The notes beneath the pieces were generated by a model. The model was not told the DNA's origin and searched no databases. It worked only from the letters and a program-made list of their open reading frames with translations. Positions 24,003 through 33,933 of a DNA stretch of 64,000 nucleotides are shown here, piece by piece. A program made the position numbers and the translations under genes. How positions within the stretch are numbered: the stretch's first letter is position 1; every line of letters starts with the position of its first letter. Origin of the DNA: JBGOTP01 sp963717075 (GTDB lineage: Bacteria; Acidobacteriota; Vicinamibacteria; Vicinamibacterales; CAVVIG01); NCBI GenBank assembly GCA_963717075.1, contig CAVQVI010000034.1, positions 1,054,001 to 1,118,000 of the forward strand, given 5' to 3'.

Positions 24003-26477
24003 CTAGAACACCAGCCGCAGACCGAGGTGTATGGCCCGCGATGGTTGGACAGCGGTCACCGTGCGGAAGCCGGCGCCGGTGACGACGTCTTCCTCGACTT
24101 CGTTCCTCATGTTGGGCAGGTTGTACGCGTCGAGGATCACGCTTGTGCGAAATCGTCCCGCGGGGAAGGTCTTCTGAAGACGCACGTCCAGCGTTCCAGT
24201 GTAGGTGAAGCGTGAGCCGCCATTTGCGAAGGCTCGCACGGCCTCAGCGCCCTGGTTGAGACCCGGCATCACGATCAGACGGCTGAAGGGCTGGCCGTCC
24301 TGATAACGGACGAGCAGGCCGAGCCGAAAATCCCTGGGCAGGTGGAAGACGCTGACGATCTTTCCCGTAAATGCGCGATCGTTGAACAACCTGCCTCGCG
24401 CGTACCCTTCAGCGTTTGGATTCGTGAACACTTCGCCCACTATGCCCTCATCGTTCTCGAGTGGGCCGTAACCGCGATTCGCAGCGGGACCGTCTGTCTG
24501 GCTTGCCGTGCCCCCGATGAAGAACAGCGCATGCTTCTTCGTCAACTGGACGCTCAGTTCAAAACTCTCGGATGTCGAATCGTCCTGGGTGGGGTTCGTG
24601 AGCAGGTAGCGATCGCGGCCGAAACTGGCGGGGAGTCGGTTGTACACGTTGACGATTCCATCGTCTGCCGGGTCCTGGACGTTGATGCTCATGTCTGGAA
24701 CGCCGATGACAGAGTAGGCTGAGACGGGCACGCCGGTGTTGACCAGGCCCATGCCATTCCGCTCGCGACGCGCCATGCCAAGCACGCGGAGTATCAGGTC
24801 GTGACGGGGCCGCGCCTCGAGACCGACGACAAGTTCGTCCGTGTACGGGCGTTTCAGATCCGTGTCGATCGCGCTAAACGTGTTGTCGCCGCCGGTCCCG
24901 GGCCCGACGCGCGCAACGAGCGGTCCAAGCGCTGTCAGTGGAGGCTCGGCGCCCGCGGGTGCGTCCCAGCGAAACAGGTCGGCCCGGAGCGCCGCCGGAT
25001 CGCCAATGGCGAGCAGATCCAGGGGAAGCCGATATGCGGACCGGCCGTATCCGGCGAATACAGCCATCCCCCCGCTATCCCGAACCGACCAGCGGAGTGA
25101 CGCGCGCGGCAACAGCGTTTGCCATGCAATGCCGTTTGCGGCGCCGACAGCCGATCCGGAAACGATGTCAATCGCCAGGCCAGCGTCAAGCGTGAGCCGA
25201 GACCCCAGCCGCACGTGGTCGCTGACGCCGCCCGTGATCTGTGTCTCACTGTGCAGCGAATCCGTGTCCGGGTGGGCAACCATCCACACGCGCGCGGGAA
25301 TGCCGTCGACCAGTTCCCCGACGGGGCCGGAGAGCGGCAACGACTGGCTCGCGCGCGCGCCGGAAAACTCCACACCGGCTTCGACGGTGTGCGTCCGGGT
25401 GATGTCGGATGCGGGCGGACGGATTGTCGCACCGACTGACCACTGACGCACCGTTGACGGTCCTGCGAAGGCGAGCTGGCTCAACGGTCCGTCGGTGAGC
25501 CGCTCGAACACGATCCGGGCCGAATTCGTTGTCTCGGACGTCCGCGTGCGCTGCGTGTAGCCGCCAGACAGCCGCAGTTGCAGGGCGTTTTCGGGGTGGC
25601 GCTCCCAGAGGAACTGGGCGTGCCCGGACAGATCCTCGGCACCCGCATCAGGCAGTCCGAGAGGCGTTCGCAGAGGGGACGGGAACGACGTCCGCTGGAG
25701 CCAGCCGATCGTCCGGAACTCATGTCGTGCGCTCGGCGTGAACACCAGGTGCGCGAAGGCCGACTCCTGGTCGGCCTCAACGGGTTCAGCGTCGCTGCGA
25801 CGAAACTCGGAGCTTTGATTCCACGACACAGCAAACGCACCGCCGAGGCGTCCGTCAATCAGAGGCCCTGTCGCTGTGGCGCTCGCACGATCCCAGGCTC
25901 CAAGGCGGGCGATGGCCGGTGCGGCGGTGCTTGGGGCGTTACTTGCCAGGAAACCGTGCGACAACAAACCGGTGACCGTCCGGATCCATTGTTTCGTGGG
26001 CTCGAGGGGATCCAGCGAGATGGCGAGGCCAATGGCGTTTGTACTGGCAGGCATCATGCCGGTAGTAATCCGGATACGCTGCCATAGCGCCAGATCCGGA
26101 AACGCGAGCGGGGCACCGCTCCCTGTCGGATCGGTGATGGAGACATCGCCGAGCCGAAAGAAGGTCTGTGTCGACGAACCGAAGAAACTCCCGACGCGCG
26201 CGGCCTGACCCGTGAACAGGCCGCCGCCTGAGAAACGATCCGAGATCAACGAGGGTTGCGTCGTTTCGAGGACCTGAAACAAGCTGTCGCTCGTCGGCAG
26301 ATCGCGGAGCAGATCCGCGTCCATTGTCGAACTCACCGCGGTTCGGCCGGGTTCCTTCTGGGCACCGGCGTCGTTGTCTGATTGAGAATCCGCGTCGAGC
26401 ACCGGTGCCAATGTGACGTTCTGCGCGTAGACGGGAGTGGCTGCCAGGAGGACAGCCGCGAGAAATTTCCAACTCAT
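24003..26477 (-). CDS. TonB-dependent outer-membrane receptor-like protein
   Basis: A 824-residue exported protein with signal peptide MSWKFLAAVLLAATPVYA. A degenerate plug region follows (residues about 50-165: LLRDLPTSDSLFQVLETTQP.. ..TTGMMPASTNAIGL), then a long series of alternating amphipathic strands. It ends SRAIHLGLRLVF, the C-terminal aromatic signature of outer-membrane barrels. The carboxypeptidase-like repeat domain common in Acidobacteriota receptors is absent or very short. ATG 26477 overlaps the stop of the PHP-hydrolase gene (ATGA), so the two are translated together. The ligand is unknown; co-production with an exported metallohydrolase suggests a nutrient-uptake pair. Confidence 0.75.
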   Translation of the reverse strand: MSWKFLAAVLLAATPVYAQNVTLAPVLDADSQSDNDAGAQKEPGRTAVSSTMDADLLRDLPTSDSLFQVLETTQPSLISDRFSGGGLFTGQAARVGSFFGSSTQTFFRLGDVSITDPTGSGAPLAFPDLALWQRIRITTGMMPASTNAIGLAISLDPLEPTKQWIRTVTGLLSHGFLASNAPSTAAPAIARLGAWDRASATATGPLIDGRLGGAFAVSWNQSSEFRRSDAEPVEADQESAFAHLVFTPSARHEFRTIGWLQRTSFPSPLRTPLGLPDAGAEDLSGHAQFLWERHPENALQLRLSGGYTQRTRTSETTNSARIVFERLTDGPLSQLAFAGPSTVRQWSVGATIRPPASDITRTHTVEAGVEFSGARASQSLPLSGPVGELVDGIPARVWMVAHPDTDSLHSETQITGGVSDHVRLGSRLTLDAGLAIDIVSGSAVGAANGIAWQTLLPRASLRWSVRDSGGMAVFAGYGRSAYRLPLDLLAIGDPAALRADLFRWDAPAGAEPPLTALGPLVARVGPGTGGDNTFSAIDTDLKRPYTDELVVGLEARPRHDLILRVLGMARRERNGMGLVNTGVPVSAYSVIGVPDMSINVQDPADDGIVNVYNRLPASFGRDRYLLTNPTQDDSTSESFELSVQLTKKHALFFIGGTASQTDGPAANRGYGPLENDEGIVGEVFTNPNAEGYARGRLFNDRAFTGKIVSVFHLPRDFRLGLLVRYQDGQPFSRLIVMPGLNQGAEAVRAFANGGSRFTYTGTLDVRLQKTFPAGRFRTSVILDAYNLPNMRNEVEEDVVTGAGFRTVTAVQPSRAIHLGLRLVF

Positions 26478-27640
26478 GCGGGATTCCGGTTCGCCGCCCT
26501 GGATGCGGAGGCCTGGCGCGGCGCGCGCCATCTGCGCCGAATCACCGCGACCAACACCCCGGCGGCTACCACCGACAGTCGCATCACCCAGGTGGCCGGC
26601 TGATCGACAGTCGCCATCGGCCTAGGGATGTGGGTGCCGTCCCAGCGCAGAATGGGATTCAGATAGATCGCGCGGCGCGGCGACAAGATGACCGGACGGA
26701 TGTAGGTGTCCGTGGCGTCGAATGTGTATGAGGCCATGAGCGTGTCGCGCACGGTTTTCCGCACAACGCCGTTCTGTCCGAAGAATTCGAACGCGGGAAT
26801 GGCGCCGGTGCACGTGATCGTCAGCGTCCCGTCCTTGAACTCGACGGTTTCGATATTGGTGAGGTCGGCCGCAGGATGATCGTTGAGCCGCGCGATCGAA
26901 TAGAAGCGGCCTGCGCGGAGCGCCTCGATGACATCCGTCCGGGACGCCGTCGGCGCAGCCACCATGTTCCAGGAGAGGCCGAGTCGCGCTTCGTCCGTCG
27001 TGTCGTGGTTGTCATCGTTCGCCATGCCCCAGACGGCGCGCCCAGACGACAACGCGGCATCCCACGGATCATCATCTGGAAACGGTCCAGTCACGATTTC
27101 AATCAGCTGGTAGCCTGTGAGCTGTCGCATGTCGTCGGCCGAATACGAATGCCGCCCTGACGGATGGGCGATGGCGACCAGGTCGGCATCGCGAGCCAGG
27201 AGATCGATGACGAGCTGCTTGTGGCTGGTGAACTGACCGAGCGGAAAGTCAAACCACTCGACACGGTGGGCGCCGATCGCGAGCTGGTGACGCTTACCGG
27301 CGTTGTAGCCGTGCTCGTAGATGGGAATCGACGATCCGTTCGGGGGAAGCGAGATCTGATGGTAATTGGAGAGGCCGGGCACGGAGTAGCCAAGTCCGCG
27401 GTACACGCGCACGACCTCCTCGGGGGGTTGCCGGCCGCTCGTGAACCCGCTCCATGATCGGCTGTGCGCGTGAAAGTTGGCGCGCTGCCACGTGACGTGC
27501 GGCCATGCGCCTCTGAGGTCCGTATACGGATTGTAGAACTGATTGCCCGAGAAGACCGTTGGCGCAGGAAAGCGATAGATGGAGCTGCGTGCGTACGGCA
27601 GCGCGATGAGCAACGCTGCGATGAGGAGGGCCGGCTTCAC
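26474..27640 (-). CDS. membrane-anchored PHP-domain metallohydrolase
   Basis: About 388 residues with an N-terminal hydrophobic segment (LLIAALLIALPYA) and a C-terminal one (VMRLSVVAAGVLVAVI followed by RRRW), so it is probably anchored with the catalytic part outside. Metal ligands of the PHP fold are visible: RANFHAHSRSW (HxH), VAIAHPSGRHSY and WGMANDDNHDT. The proteins closest in pattern are the CehA/McbA-like esterase/phosphoesterase group; the reaction cannot be fixed. The start is uncertain: GTG 27640 gives a standard anchor, while an in-frame start at 27700 adds 20 basic residues. It is translationally coupled to the TonB receptor. Confidence 0.65.
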   Translation of the reverse strand: MKPALLIAALLIALPYARSSIYRFPAPTVFSGNQFYNPYTDLRGAWPHVTWQRANFHAHSRSWSGFTSGRQPPEEVVRVYRGLGYSVPGLSNYHQISLPPNGSSIPIYEHGYNAGKRHQLAIGAHRVEWFDFPLGQFTSHKQLVIDLLARDADLVAIAHPSGRHSYSADDMRQLTGYQLIEIVTGPFPDDDPWDAALSSGRAVWGMANDDNHDTTDEARLGLSWNMVAAPTASRTDVIEALRAGRFYSIARLNDHPAADLTNIETVEFKDGTLTITCTGAIPAFEFFGQNGVVRKTVRDTLMASYTFDATDTYIRPVILSPRRAIYLNPILRWDGTHIPRPMATVDQPATWVMRLSVVAAGVLVAVIRRRWRAPRQASASRAANRNPA

Positions 27641-27743
27641 AGTCTCGCGAATTCTACCAGCGTTCGGCTGCCGAGTGCAGGCTCGCGCCGGTCGTGCCAT
27701 CGCCTGGGCCGACGCGACGTCATCAAGCCGTTTGACTCGTGTC

Positions 27744-29321
27744 CTACGCCACGGTTCGCACGCGGTCCTTCACCAGCGCGTACTCGAGACTGTCCACGAG
27801 CGCCTGGAGACTCGCCTCGACGATGTTGTCGTGCACGCCGACCGTGCCCCATTCGTCTCGGCCGTCGCTCGACTCGATGAGGACGCGCGTCTTCGCCGCG
27901 GTCCCGCTTTGCGAATCGATGATGCGCACCTTGTAGTCGGTCAGGCGCACGTCGCCGAGCTGGGGGAAGTGTCGAACGAGCGCGGAGCGAAGCGCCCCGT
28001 CGAGCGCGTTGACCGGACCATCACCCTCCGCGACACGGTGCTCGGACTGCTCGCCCACCCGTACTTTCACCACGGCCTCACACGCCGACTGTTCGCCTTC
28101 GCGCCGAACCGACACGTGGTAGGCATCGACGAAGAATGGCGAGGGCTCGTGCGTGAGCGCACGCCGAATCAGCAGTGCCAGTGAACCGTCGGCGGCCTCG
28201 AACTCGTAGCCCTGATGCTCGAGGTCCTTGATGCGTCCCAGCATGCTGCGCAGCTCCGGCGTGGCGTCGGTGACGTCGAACCCGAGCTCACGCGCCTTCA
28301 TCACGATGTTGCTGCGGCCTGCCAGGTCGCTGATGAGCACGTGGCGGGCGTTGCCGACCAGCGCGGGATCGATGTGCTCGTAGCTCCGCAGCACTTTCTG
28401 CACGGCGTTGACGTGCGTGCCGCCCTTGTGTGAGAAGGCGGCGGCGCCGACCCAGGGCAGACGAGGATTCGGGCGGATGTTCGCGGTTTCGTCGACGAAC
28501 TGCGACAGCTCCTTGAGCTGCGCGAGCGACTCGTCGGACAGCGAGCGCAGGTGGCACTTGAAGTGCAGGATCGGCATCACGCTCGTCATGTTGCAGTTGC
28601 CGGTCCGCTCGCCGTAGCCGTTGAGCGTGCCCTGAATGTGGGTGACACCGGCATCGAGCGAAGCGAGCGCATTGGCGACGCCGAGGCCGATGTCGTCGTG
28701 CGTGTGGATGCCGAGCCTGGCGCCAAGATTGGCGCGCGCGTATGCGGTGATCTCGAGGATTTCGGCCGGCAGCGAACCGCCGTTGGTGTCGCAGAGCGTC
28801 ACGACGTCGGCGCCGGCGCCTTCGGCCGCCTGCCACGTCGCCAGCGCGTACGCGCGGTCGTCCTTGCAGCCGTCGAAGGCGTGCTCGGCGTCGTAGACGA
28901 CGAACTTGCCGTGCTCCTTCAGGTGTCGCACGGTGTCCGCGATCATCGCGAGGTTCTCGTCCGGCGTGGTCTGCAGGACTTCGCGGACGTGGAGCAGCCA
29001 CGTCTTGCCGAAAATGGTGACGACGGGCGTGTCGGCCTCGAGGAGCAGGCGCACCTGGTCGTCCGCCTCGACGCGCACGTCCTTGCGACGGGTGGATCCG
29101 AACGCCGCCAGCCGCGCGCGGTGGAATGTGCGGCGTTTGGCCTGCTCGAAGAACTCGATGTCCTTCGGATTGGAGCCGGGCCAGCCGCCCTCGATGTAAT
29201 GCACCCCGAAGGCGTCGAGCCGCTCGGCAATGCGCAGCTTGTCGGCCACGGAGAAGGTCACGCCTTCGCCCTGGGTGCCGTCGCGCAGCGTCGTGTCGTA
29301 GATCTCGATCTGGGGAACCAT
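27744..29321 (-). CDS. cimA: (R)-citramalate synthase
   Basis: A 525-residue enzyme of the isopropylmalate synthase family that condenses pyruvate and acetyl-CoA to citramalate, opening the threonine-independent route to isoleucine. It begins MVPQIEIYDTTLRDGTQGEG; the DTTLRDG motif binds the divalent metal with the HTHDDIGLGVANA His pair (about 207-219). GTLNGYGERTGNCNM follows, and the C-terminal 140 residues form the LeuA-type regulatory domain. The longer version (CimA2 type, about 520 residues) matches this one. ATG 29321 is chosen over 29381. It is followed at a gap of about 100 bases by the PHP-TonB pair. Confidence 0.93.
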   Translation of the reverse strand: MVPQIEIYDTTLRDGTQGEGVTFSVADKLRIAERLDAFGVHYIEGGWPGSNPKDIEFFEQAKRRTFHRARLAAFGSTRRKDVRVEADDQVRLLLEADTPVVTIFGKTWLLHVREVLQTTPDENLAMIADTVRHLKEHGKFVVYDAEHAFDGCKDDRAYALATWQAAEGAGADVVTLCDTNGGSLPAEILEITAYARANLGARLGIHTHDDIGLGVANALASLDAGVTHIQGTLNGYGERTGNCNMTSVMPILHFKCHLRSLSDESLAQLKELSQFVDETANIRPNPRLPWVGAAAFSHKGGTHVNAVQKVLRSYEHIDPALVGNARHVLISDLAGRSNIVMKARELGFDVTDATPELRSMLGRIKDLEHQGYEFEAADGSLALLIRRALTHEPSPFFVDAYHVSVRREGEQSACEAVVKVRVGEQSEHRVAEGDGPVNALDGALRSALVRHFPQLGDVRLTDYKVRIIDSQSGTAAKTRVLIESSDGRDEWGTVGVHDNIVEASLQALVDSLEYALVKDRVRTVA

Positions 29322-29384
29322 GATTGAAAACCGGTTTCTCCATTCTATCCCGTGTTCTGGCAGCCGATGTGCCAGTGCCAACTC

Positions 29385-29648
29385 CTAGCGACGCTCCGCC
29401 TGAGACCGTCGAGGCTCCGCCCCGCTAGACGAACATTCATGACAGCCCCGATGCGCGGGGTCGTCTTGACCGGAAAACTTGACTCTTGCGGTGCAAGTTT
29501 CAGAGGTCAAGACTCTAGCGAGGCTCCGCCTGAGACCGTCGAGGCTCCGCCCCGCTAGACGAACATTCATGACAGCCCCGCTGCGCGGGGTCGTCTTGAC
29601 CGGAAAACTTGACTCCTGCGGTGCAAGTTTCAGAGGTCAAGACTCTAG
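29385..29648 (+). repeat. two tandem 130-bp CTAG-bounded repeat units
   Basis: Units 29385-29514 and 29515-29644, ending in CTAG at 29645-29648. They are near-identical to the array at 17261, with cattcatgacag in place of catttattacag and accggaaaact in place of accccaaaact. The terminal CTAG supplies, on the minus strand, the TAG stop codon of the amidase gene. Confidence 0.95.
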
Positions 29649-31549
29649 GGCTGAGCGGCGATGGTCCCGGTGCTTTTCAGCGATGTCTGATATTTCCGAA
29701 TGGCCGCGAACAACGCATCCGCGATTCGCTGGCGGTAAGAAGAGGTACTGAGCAGTCTCGCGTCCTGCGCATTCGTGAGGAACGAGACCTCACAGAGGAC
29801 GCTCGGCATGCTGGCGCCAATGAGGACCACGAACGGCGCCTGTTTGACACCGAGGTTCCGCACGCCCTTGCTGGTTGTCTGCAGCTTGTCCAGCATGGCG
29901 CGCTGCACCATAGCGGCCAGGTCTCGCGACTCATCCAGCTTGTTAGTGAGAGCGATCGCGTTCAGCACGTCAAGCAGGTCTCCCATGGCGTGGCCGGACG
30001 CGCTGTTTTCGCGAGCAGCCACCGACTGGGCGCTCGAGTTCGTCGCCCGGTAGCTCAGGACATAGCTCTCGACACCGCGCGCCAGCTTGTCGGTGTTGGC
30101 ATTGGCGTGGATCGACAGAAAGAGATCGGCGCCTTCGCGATTGGCGATGGCCGTGCGCTCGTACAGTGGGATGAACGTGTCGCTTCGGCGCGTGAGCACG
30201 ACTTCAATGCCGGGAACGTTCACCAGCAGTTTTTCCAGGCGCAGGGCGATATCGAGCACGAGATCGGCCTCCGTCACACCAGGGCTTTTTGCGCCAGGGT
30301 CGTGCCCGCCATGGCCGGGATCGATCACGATGCGCGACACGCTCAGACCCAGCTGTCGCGCGATTGAGAGGCCGCCGGCGAGGTTTGGTGCCGGCGGCGT
30401 CGACTGAAGCGGGGCGAGCGCCGCCGACGGTGCGGTCGGTGACGCAGTCGCGGTTGCTGTGAGCGAGACTGCAGGCAGCGAATCGCCTTCGCCTGCCGGC
30501 ACCGGCAGTGTGGCGGGGCGGAGGGTTTCAGCGAGCAGGTCGGCGCTCTCGGGGGCCGGTGGCGGAGGTACCAGGAATGGCCCGATGGTGAGGGCGTGAC
30601 TTCTTAGCAGCGGGGGCGGCGGCACCGCCCTTGGCCCGCTGGACGACGGTGCGGCGCCGGCGCCGCTCGGGGCGAGCAGTGCAACGACAGGTACTGAAGG
30701 TCGCGATGCGGCCGGAACCATGCGCACGAAGTCAATCACCAGGCGATAGGGACTGTAGAGGGGGTACACGCTGAAGCTCGAGACCCCCGCTGCTTCGAGT
30801 ACGATGCGCGTCGTATTGTTCGGGTGGCGACCGAGCCGAATCTGCTTCACGACCTCCGTGTCGCCATCAAAGCGAAGTGTCTGATCGACCAGAGCGGGTA
30901 TCGCACGCGCGGGCGACATGTCCACGAACACGCGAGGCGGATCGTTCAGCCGCTCTTCGTGAAATTGGACTTCGGCGTCGAGCTCGATTGTGATGCGGAC
31001 GACGTCCGGGAGCACGGCCCGCCGGATATCCTTGATTGTGGCAATGCCGGCGGCCGTTCCAATGGATGTGCCAGACACCGCGCTGGCCAGGTAATGGGTT
31101 GCACCATTCGTCGTCGGCTCGACCTTGGGCTCGCCAAGGCGGGCCGCGCGCGCCAGCTGGTCTGGCACCTGTTTGGCGAGCTTGCTGGTTGGATACTCCG
31201 ACGCGAGCGCGCGGAGCAGACGCAGGGCCGCATCCCTGTCGCGCGCTTCCCTGAACTTCTGGAATGCGTCGAGGGACAGCTGCCCAGCCTGCCAGAGCGC
31301 GTTATCGCAGTATCCGCTCGTCGGATAAGAACGAACGAGCAATTCGTACTGCCCGACGACCGTCCGGACCGCCTTCAGAACAGTGAGCGGCGGTTGTTCG
31401 GGCAGAAGGGCGGCCCGCACGGCCTTCTCCTTGGCCATGGCGTCGGCGTACAGCGTTTCCGCCGGCGGCGTGACCGCTCTGCCCGCCACCTCGAGAAGGA
31501 GGAGGACGCAGAGCGTCGCGACAACCGAGGTGTGGCGGTGTCGTGTCAT
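29645..31549 (-). CDS. N-acetylmuramoyl-L-alanine amidase with AMIN domain (AmiC type)
   Basis: A 634-residue exported cell-wall hydrolase that cuts the amide bond between MurNAc and the stem peptide. It has a signal peptide (VVATLCVLLLLEVAG). A tetratricopeptide-like helical region follows (about 40-130; LLVRSYPTSGYCDNALWQAG, LASEYPTSKLAKQ). An AMIN domain lies at about 170-275 (VVRITIELDAEVQFHEERL..), then a Pro/Ala-rich linker. The Amidase_3 catalytic domain starts near 402 (RIVIDPGHGGHDPG) with the zinc Glu/His residues in VVLTRRSDTF and LSIHANAN. Its ATG overlaps the FtsK stop (ATGA), tying it to cell division. The stop codon is contributed by the adjoining 130-bp repeat. Confidence 0.92.
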   Translation of the reverse strand: MTRHRHTSVVATLCVLLLLEVAGRAVTPPAETLYADAMAKEKAVRAALLPEQPPLTVLKAVRTVVGQYELLVRSYPTSGYCDNALWQAGQLSLDAFQKFREARDRDAALRLLRALASEYPTSKLAKQVPDQLARAARLGEPKVEPTTNGATHYLASAVSGTSIGTAAGIATIKDIRRAVLPDVVRITIELDAEVQFHEERLNDPPRVFVDMSPARAIPALVDQTLRFDGDTEVVKQIRLGRHPNNTTRIVLEAAGVSSFSVYPLYSPYRLVIDFVRMVPAASRPSVPVVALLAPSGAGAAPSSSGPRAVPPPPLLRSHALTIGPFLVPPPPAPESADLLAETLRPATLPVPAGEGDSLPAVSLTATATASPTAPSAALAPLQSTPPAPNLAGGLSIARQLGLSVSRIVIDPGHGGHDPGAKSPGVTEADLVLDIALRLEKLLVNVPGIEVVLTRRSDTFIPLYERTAIANREGADLFLSIHANANTDKLARGVESYVLSYRATNSSAQSVAARENSASGHAMGDLLDVLNAIALTNKLDESRDLAAMVQRAMLDKLQTTSKGVRNLGVKQAPFVVLIGASMPSVLCEVSFLTNAQDARLLSTSSYRQRIADALFAAIRKYQTSLKSTGTIAAQP

Positions 31550-33931
31550 CGCAGTTGTGCGTCCACTTCGTCGAAGTACCCCTTGTCCACGAGCACTTCG
31601 CGCGCTTTGCCGCCGACTGCCGGCGAGACGAGACCTTCCACCTCCATCATGTCGACCAGGCGCGCCGCACGGCTGAATCCGATGCGCAGCCGCCGCTGCA
31701 GGTACGAGATCGATGGCTGTCCGCTCTGGACGATGATCCTGGCCGCTTCGTCGTACAGATCGTCCTTTTCCATGTCGAGCGCATCGGCCGCGACCTTCTC
31801 TTCGGCCGTGATGCTGTTGTCGTAGCTCGGCTTGCCCTGCTTGCGGAGCATGCTCGCGAGGCGGGCGCTCTCCTGTTCGGAGATATACGGCCCGTGAATC
31901 CGGATGAACCGGGCCGAGGCGGGCGGCAGGAACAACATGTCTCCCTTGCCGAGCAGCTGTTCTGCGCCGTTCCCATCGAGGATGGTCCGCGAGTCGATCT
32001 TGGACGACACGCGGAAGGAGATGCGTGCCGGCATGTTGGCCTTGATGAGTCCGGTGATGACGTCGACGGACGGTCGCTGCGTGGCGAGAATCAGGTGGAT
32101 GCCGACGGCGCGCGCCATCTGTGCCAGCCGCGCGATGGACAGCTCGACCTCGTTGCTGGCGACCATCATCAGGTCGGCCAGTTCATCGATCACCACGACG
32201 ATGAAGGGCAGCGTCTTGAACGGTACGCCATCAGGCGGCGTCCGCTTGTCGGCGATCGCTTGCCGCACGTTGCGGTTGTACTGGTCGATGTTCCGGACGC
32301 CCTCGGCCGCAAGCGTCTTGTATCGCTCCTCCATCTCGCGAACGGCCCACCGCAGCGCGTTCGCGGCCTGCTTGGGGTCGACGACGACGGGTGTCAGAAG
32401 ATGCGGAATGTCGTCGTACATGCCGAGCTCGAGGCGTTTGGGGTCAATCATGATCATCCGCACATCGTCCGGAGTCGCGCGGTAGAGGATGCTCGTGAGC
32501 ATCACGTTGATACCGACTGACTTGCCGGCGCCGGTGGAGCCGGCGATCAGGAGATGCGGCATGGTGGCGAGATCGCCGACGTACGGTTCGCCGTGGATGG
32601 TCTTACCGAGCGCAATCGTGAGTTTCGACGGCGATCGTCGATACGCGTCAGTCTCGAGGAGCTCGCGCAGGGAAATGGCCTCCCGGTTGCGGTTGGGAAT
32701 CTGAATGCCGACGGTGGACTTGCCCGGGATGCGATCGATCAGGACGGACTCGGCCTGCATGGCCAGACACAGGTCGTCGGCGAGACCCGTGATCTTCGAA
32801 TACTTGACGCCGGCATCGGGCTTGAATTCGAACGTCGTGACCACCGGGCCAGGGTGAATCTGCACGACGGAGCCCTCGACCGAGAACTCCCGGCACTTCT
32901 CTTCGAGCAACCGCGCGCCGTCCATGAGCTCGCGTTCGTCGATCTTGCGCTCGGTCTTCGGCGCATCGAGGAGGGCCAGCGGTGGCAACGCGTACTCGCC
33001 CTTCCGGCGTTCGGCCGGGGCCTTGGCGGGCGCGTCGGGATCCGTCAACGACAGCTGGGGAGAAGGCATGCTGACTTTGGGTGGCTTCGCTGGCGGGAAC
33101 GACTTGGGACTGCCGAACGCCGGAGCTGCAACGGCGGGATCGTCGCGCCGCGGATTCGCCGTCGACGTGCCGGACGCCCCCACGGCGAGCGTCGACCCCC
33201 CCACTCCCGGAGCGGTGCCGTTGTCTTTGCCTGCCTCGGCCCGACTCGTGGCGAGACCCGACGCGCTGATCTCGGGGACCGATCCCTTCTTCGTGTGCTT
33301 GGCGATCACGTCGCGGCGTTCTTTTTCACGGCGGCGCTCCTCGCGCCACTCCTTGAGCGAGGTGACAAGGCGGGTCACGCGCCCCTGAAGAGTGCCGGCG
33401 ATCGACGCGAAGAACCTCCCGAATGAAAACTGGGTGGACAGAATCACGGCCAGAAGGAGCAGCGTCAGCGCGACGATTACCGATCCCGTGCGGTGCAGAT
33501 AGCTCGAAAGCACACTGGCAGACCACTCGCCGGCGTAGCCGCCCGCGCGGAACGACTTGCTCTCGGGCGTGTTGATCGTGCCGAAGACGAGGCTGAGCAG
33601 GGTGCTCGAGCTGACGATGAACAGCGCAGCGCCTGACGGCCTTGGTGGCCGCGGCGTCGAGCACGCGGCACCAGAAGTAGTGCCACCCGCTCACCACCAG
33701 CAGGGCTGGAATCAGATACGCCGCGTAGCCCACGAGTTGAAACGACAACTCGGCGAGAAACGCGCCGACGCGTCCCACGAAGTTCGCGGGGTCGGCCTGC
33801 GCCGTGCTGAAGAACCAGGCGGAATCGCTCGAATCGTACGTCGCGAGGGCGATGAGCCAGATCAGCGCGGCGGCGAAAAACACGACGCCGGCAAACTCCC
33901 GGATCCGTCGCGAGGTCTTGGATCCTTTCAC
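31546..33931 (-). CDS. ftsK: DNA translocase FtsK, interrupted by one frameshift
   Basis: About 794 residues if repaired. It has N-terminal transmembrane helices (residues about 12-190), a short Pro/Ala linker, and a RecA-like motor with Walker A LLIAGSTGAGKSVGINVML (near 460) and Walker B FIVVVIDELADLMM. A C-terminal gamma winged helix (ISYLQRRLRIGFSRAARLVD) reads orienting sequences. It pumps chromosomal DNA through the septum. The frame breaks near 33629-33632. Removing one base (a C on the coding strand in caggcgctg) joins ATKAVR to AALFIVSSSTLLSLVFG, restoring a normal membrane segment. Unrepaired, the pieces are 33326-33931 and 31546-33513. It lies two bases after the RNase J stop and overlaps the amidase start. 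Confidence 0.93.
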
Positions 33932-33933
33932 GA

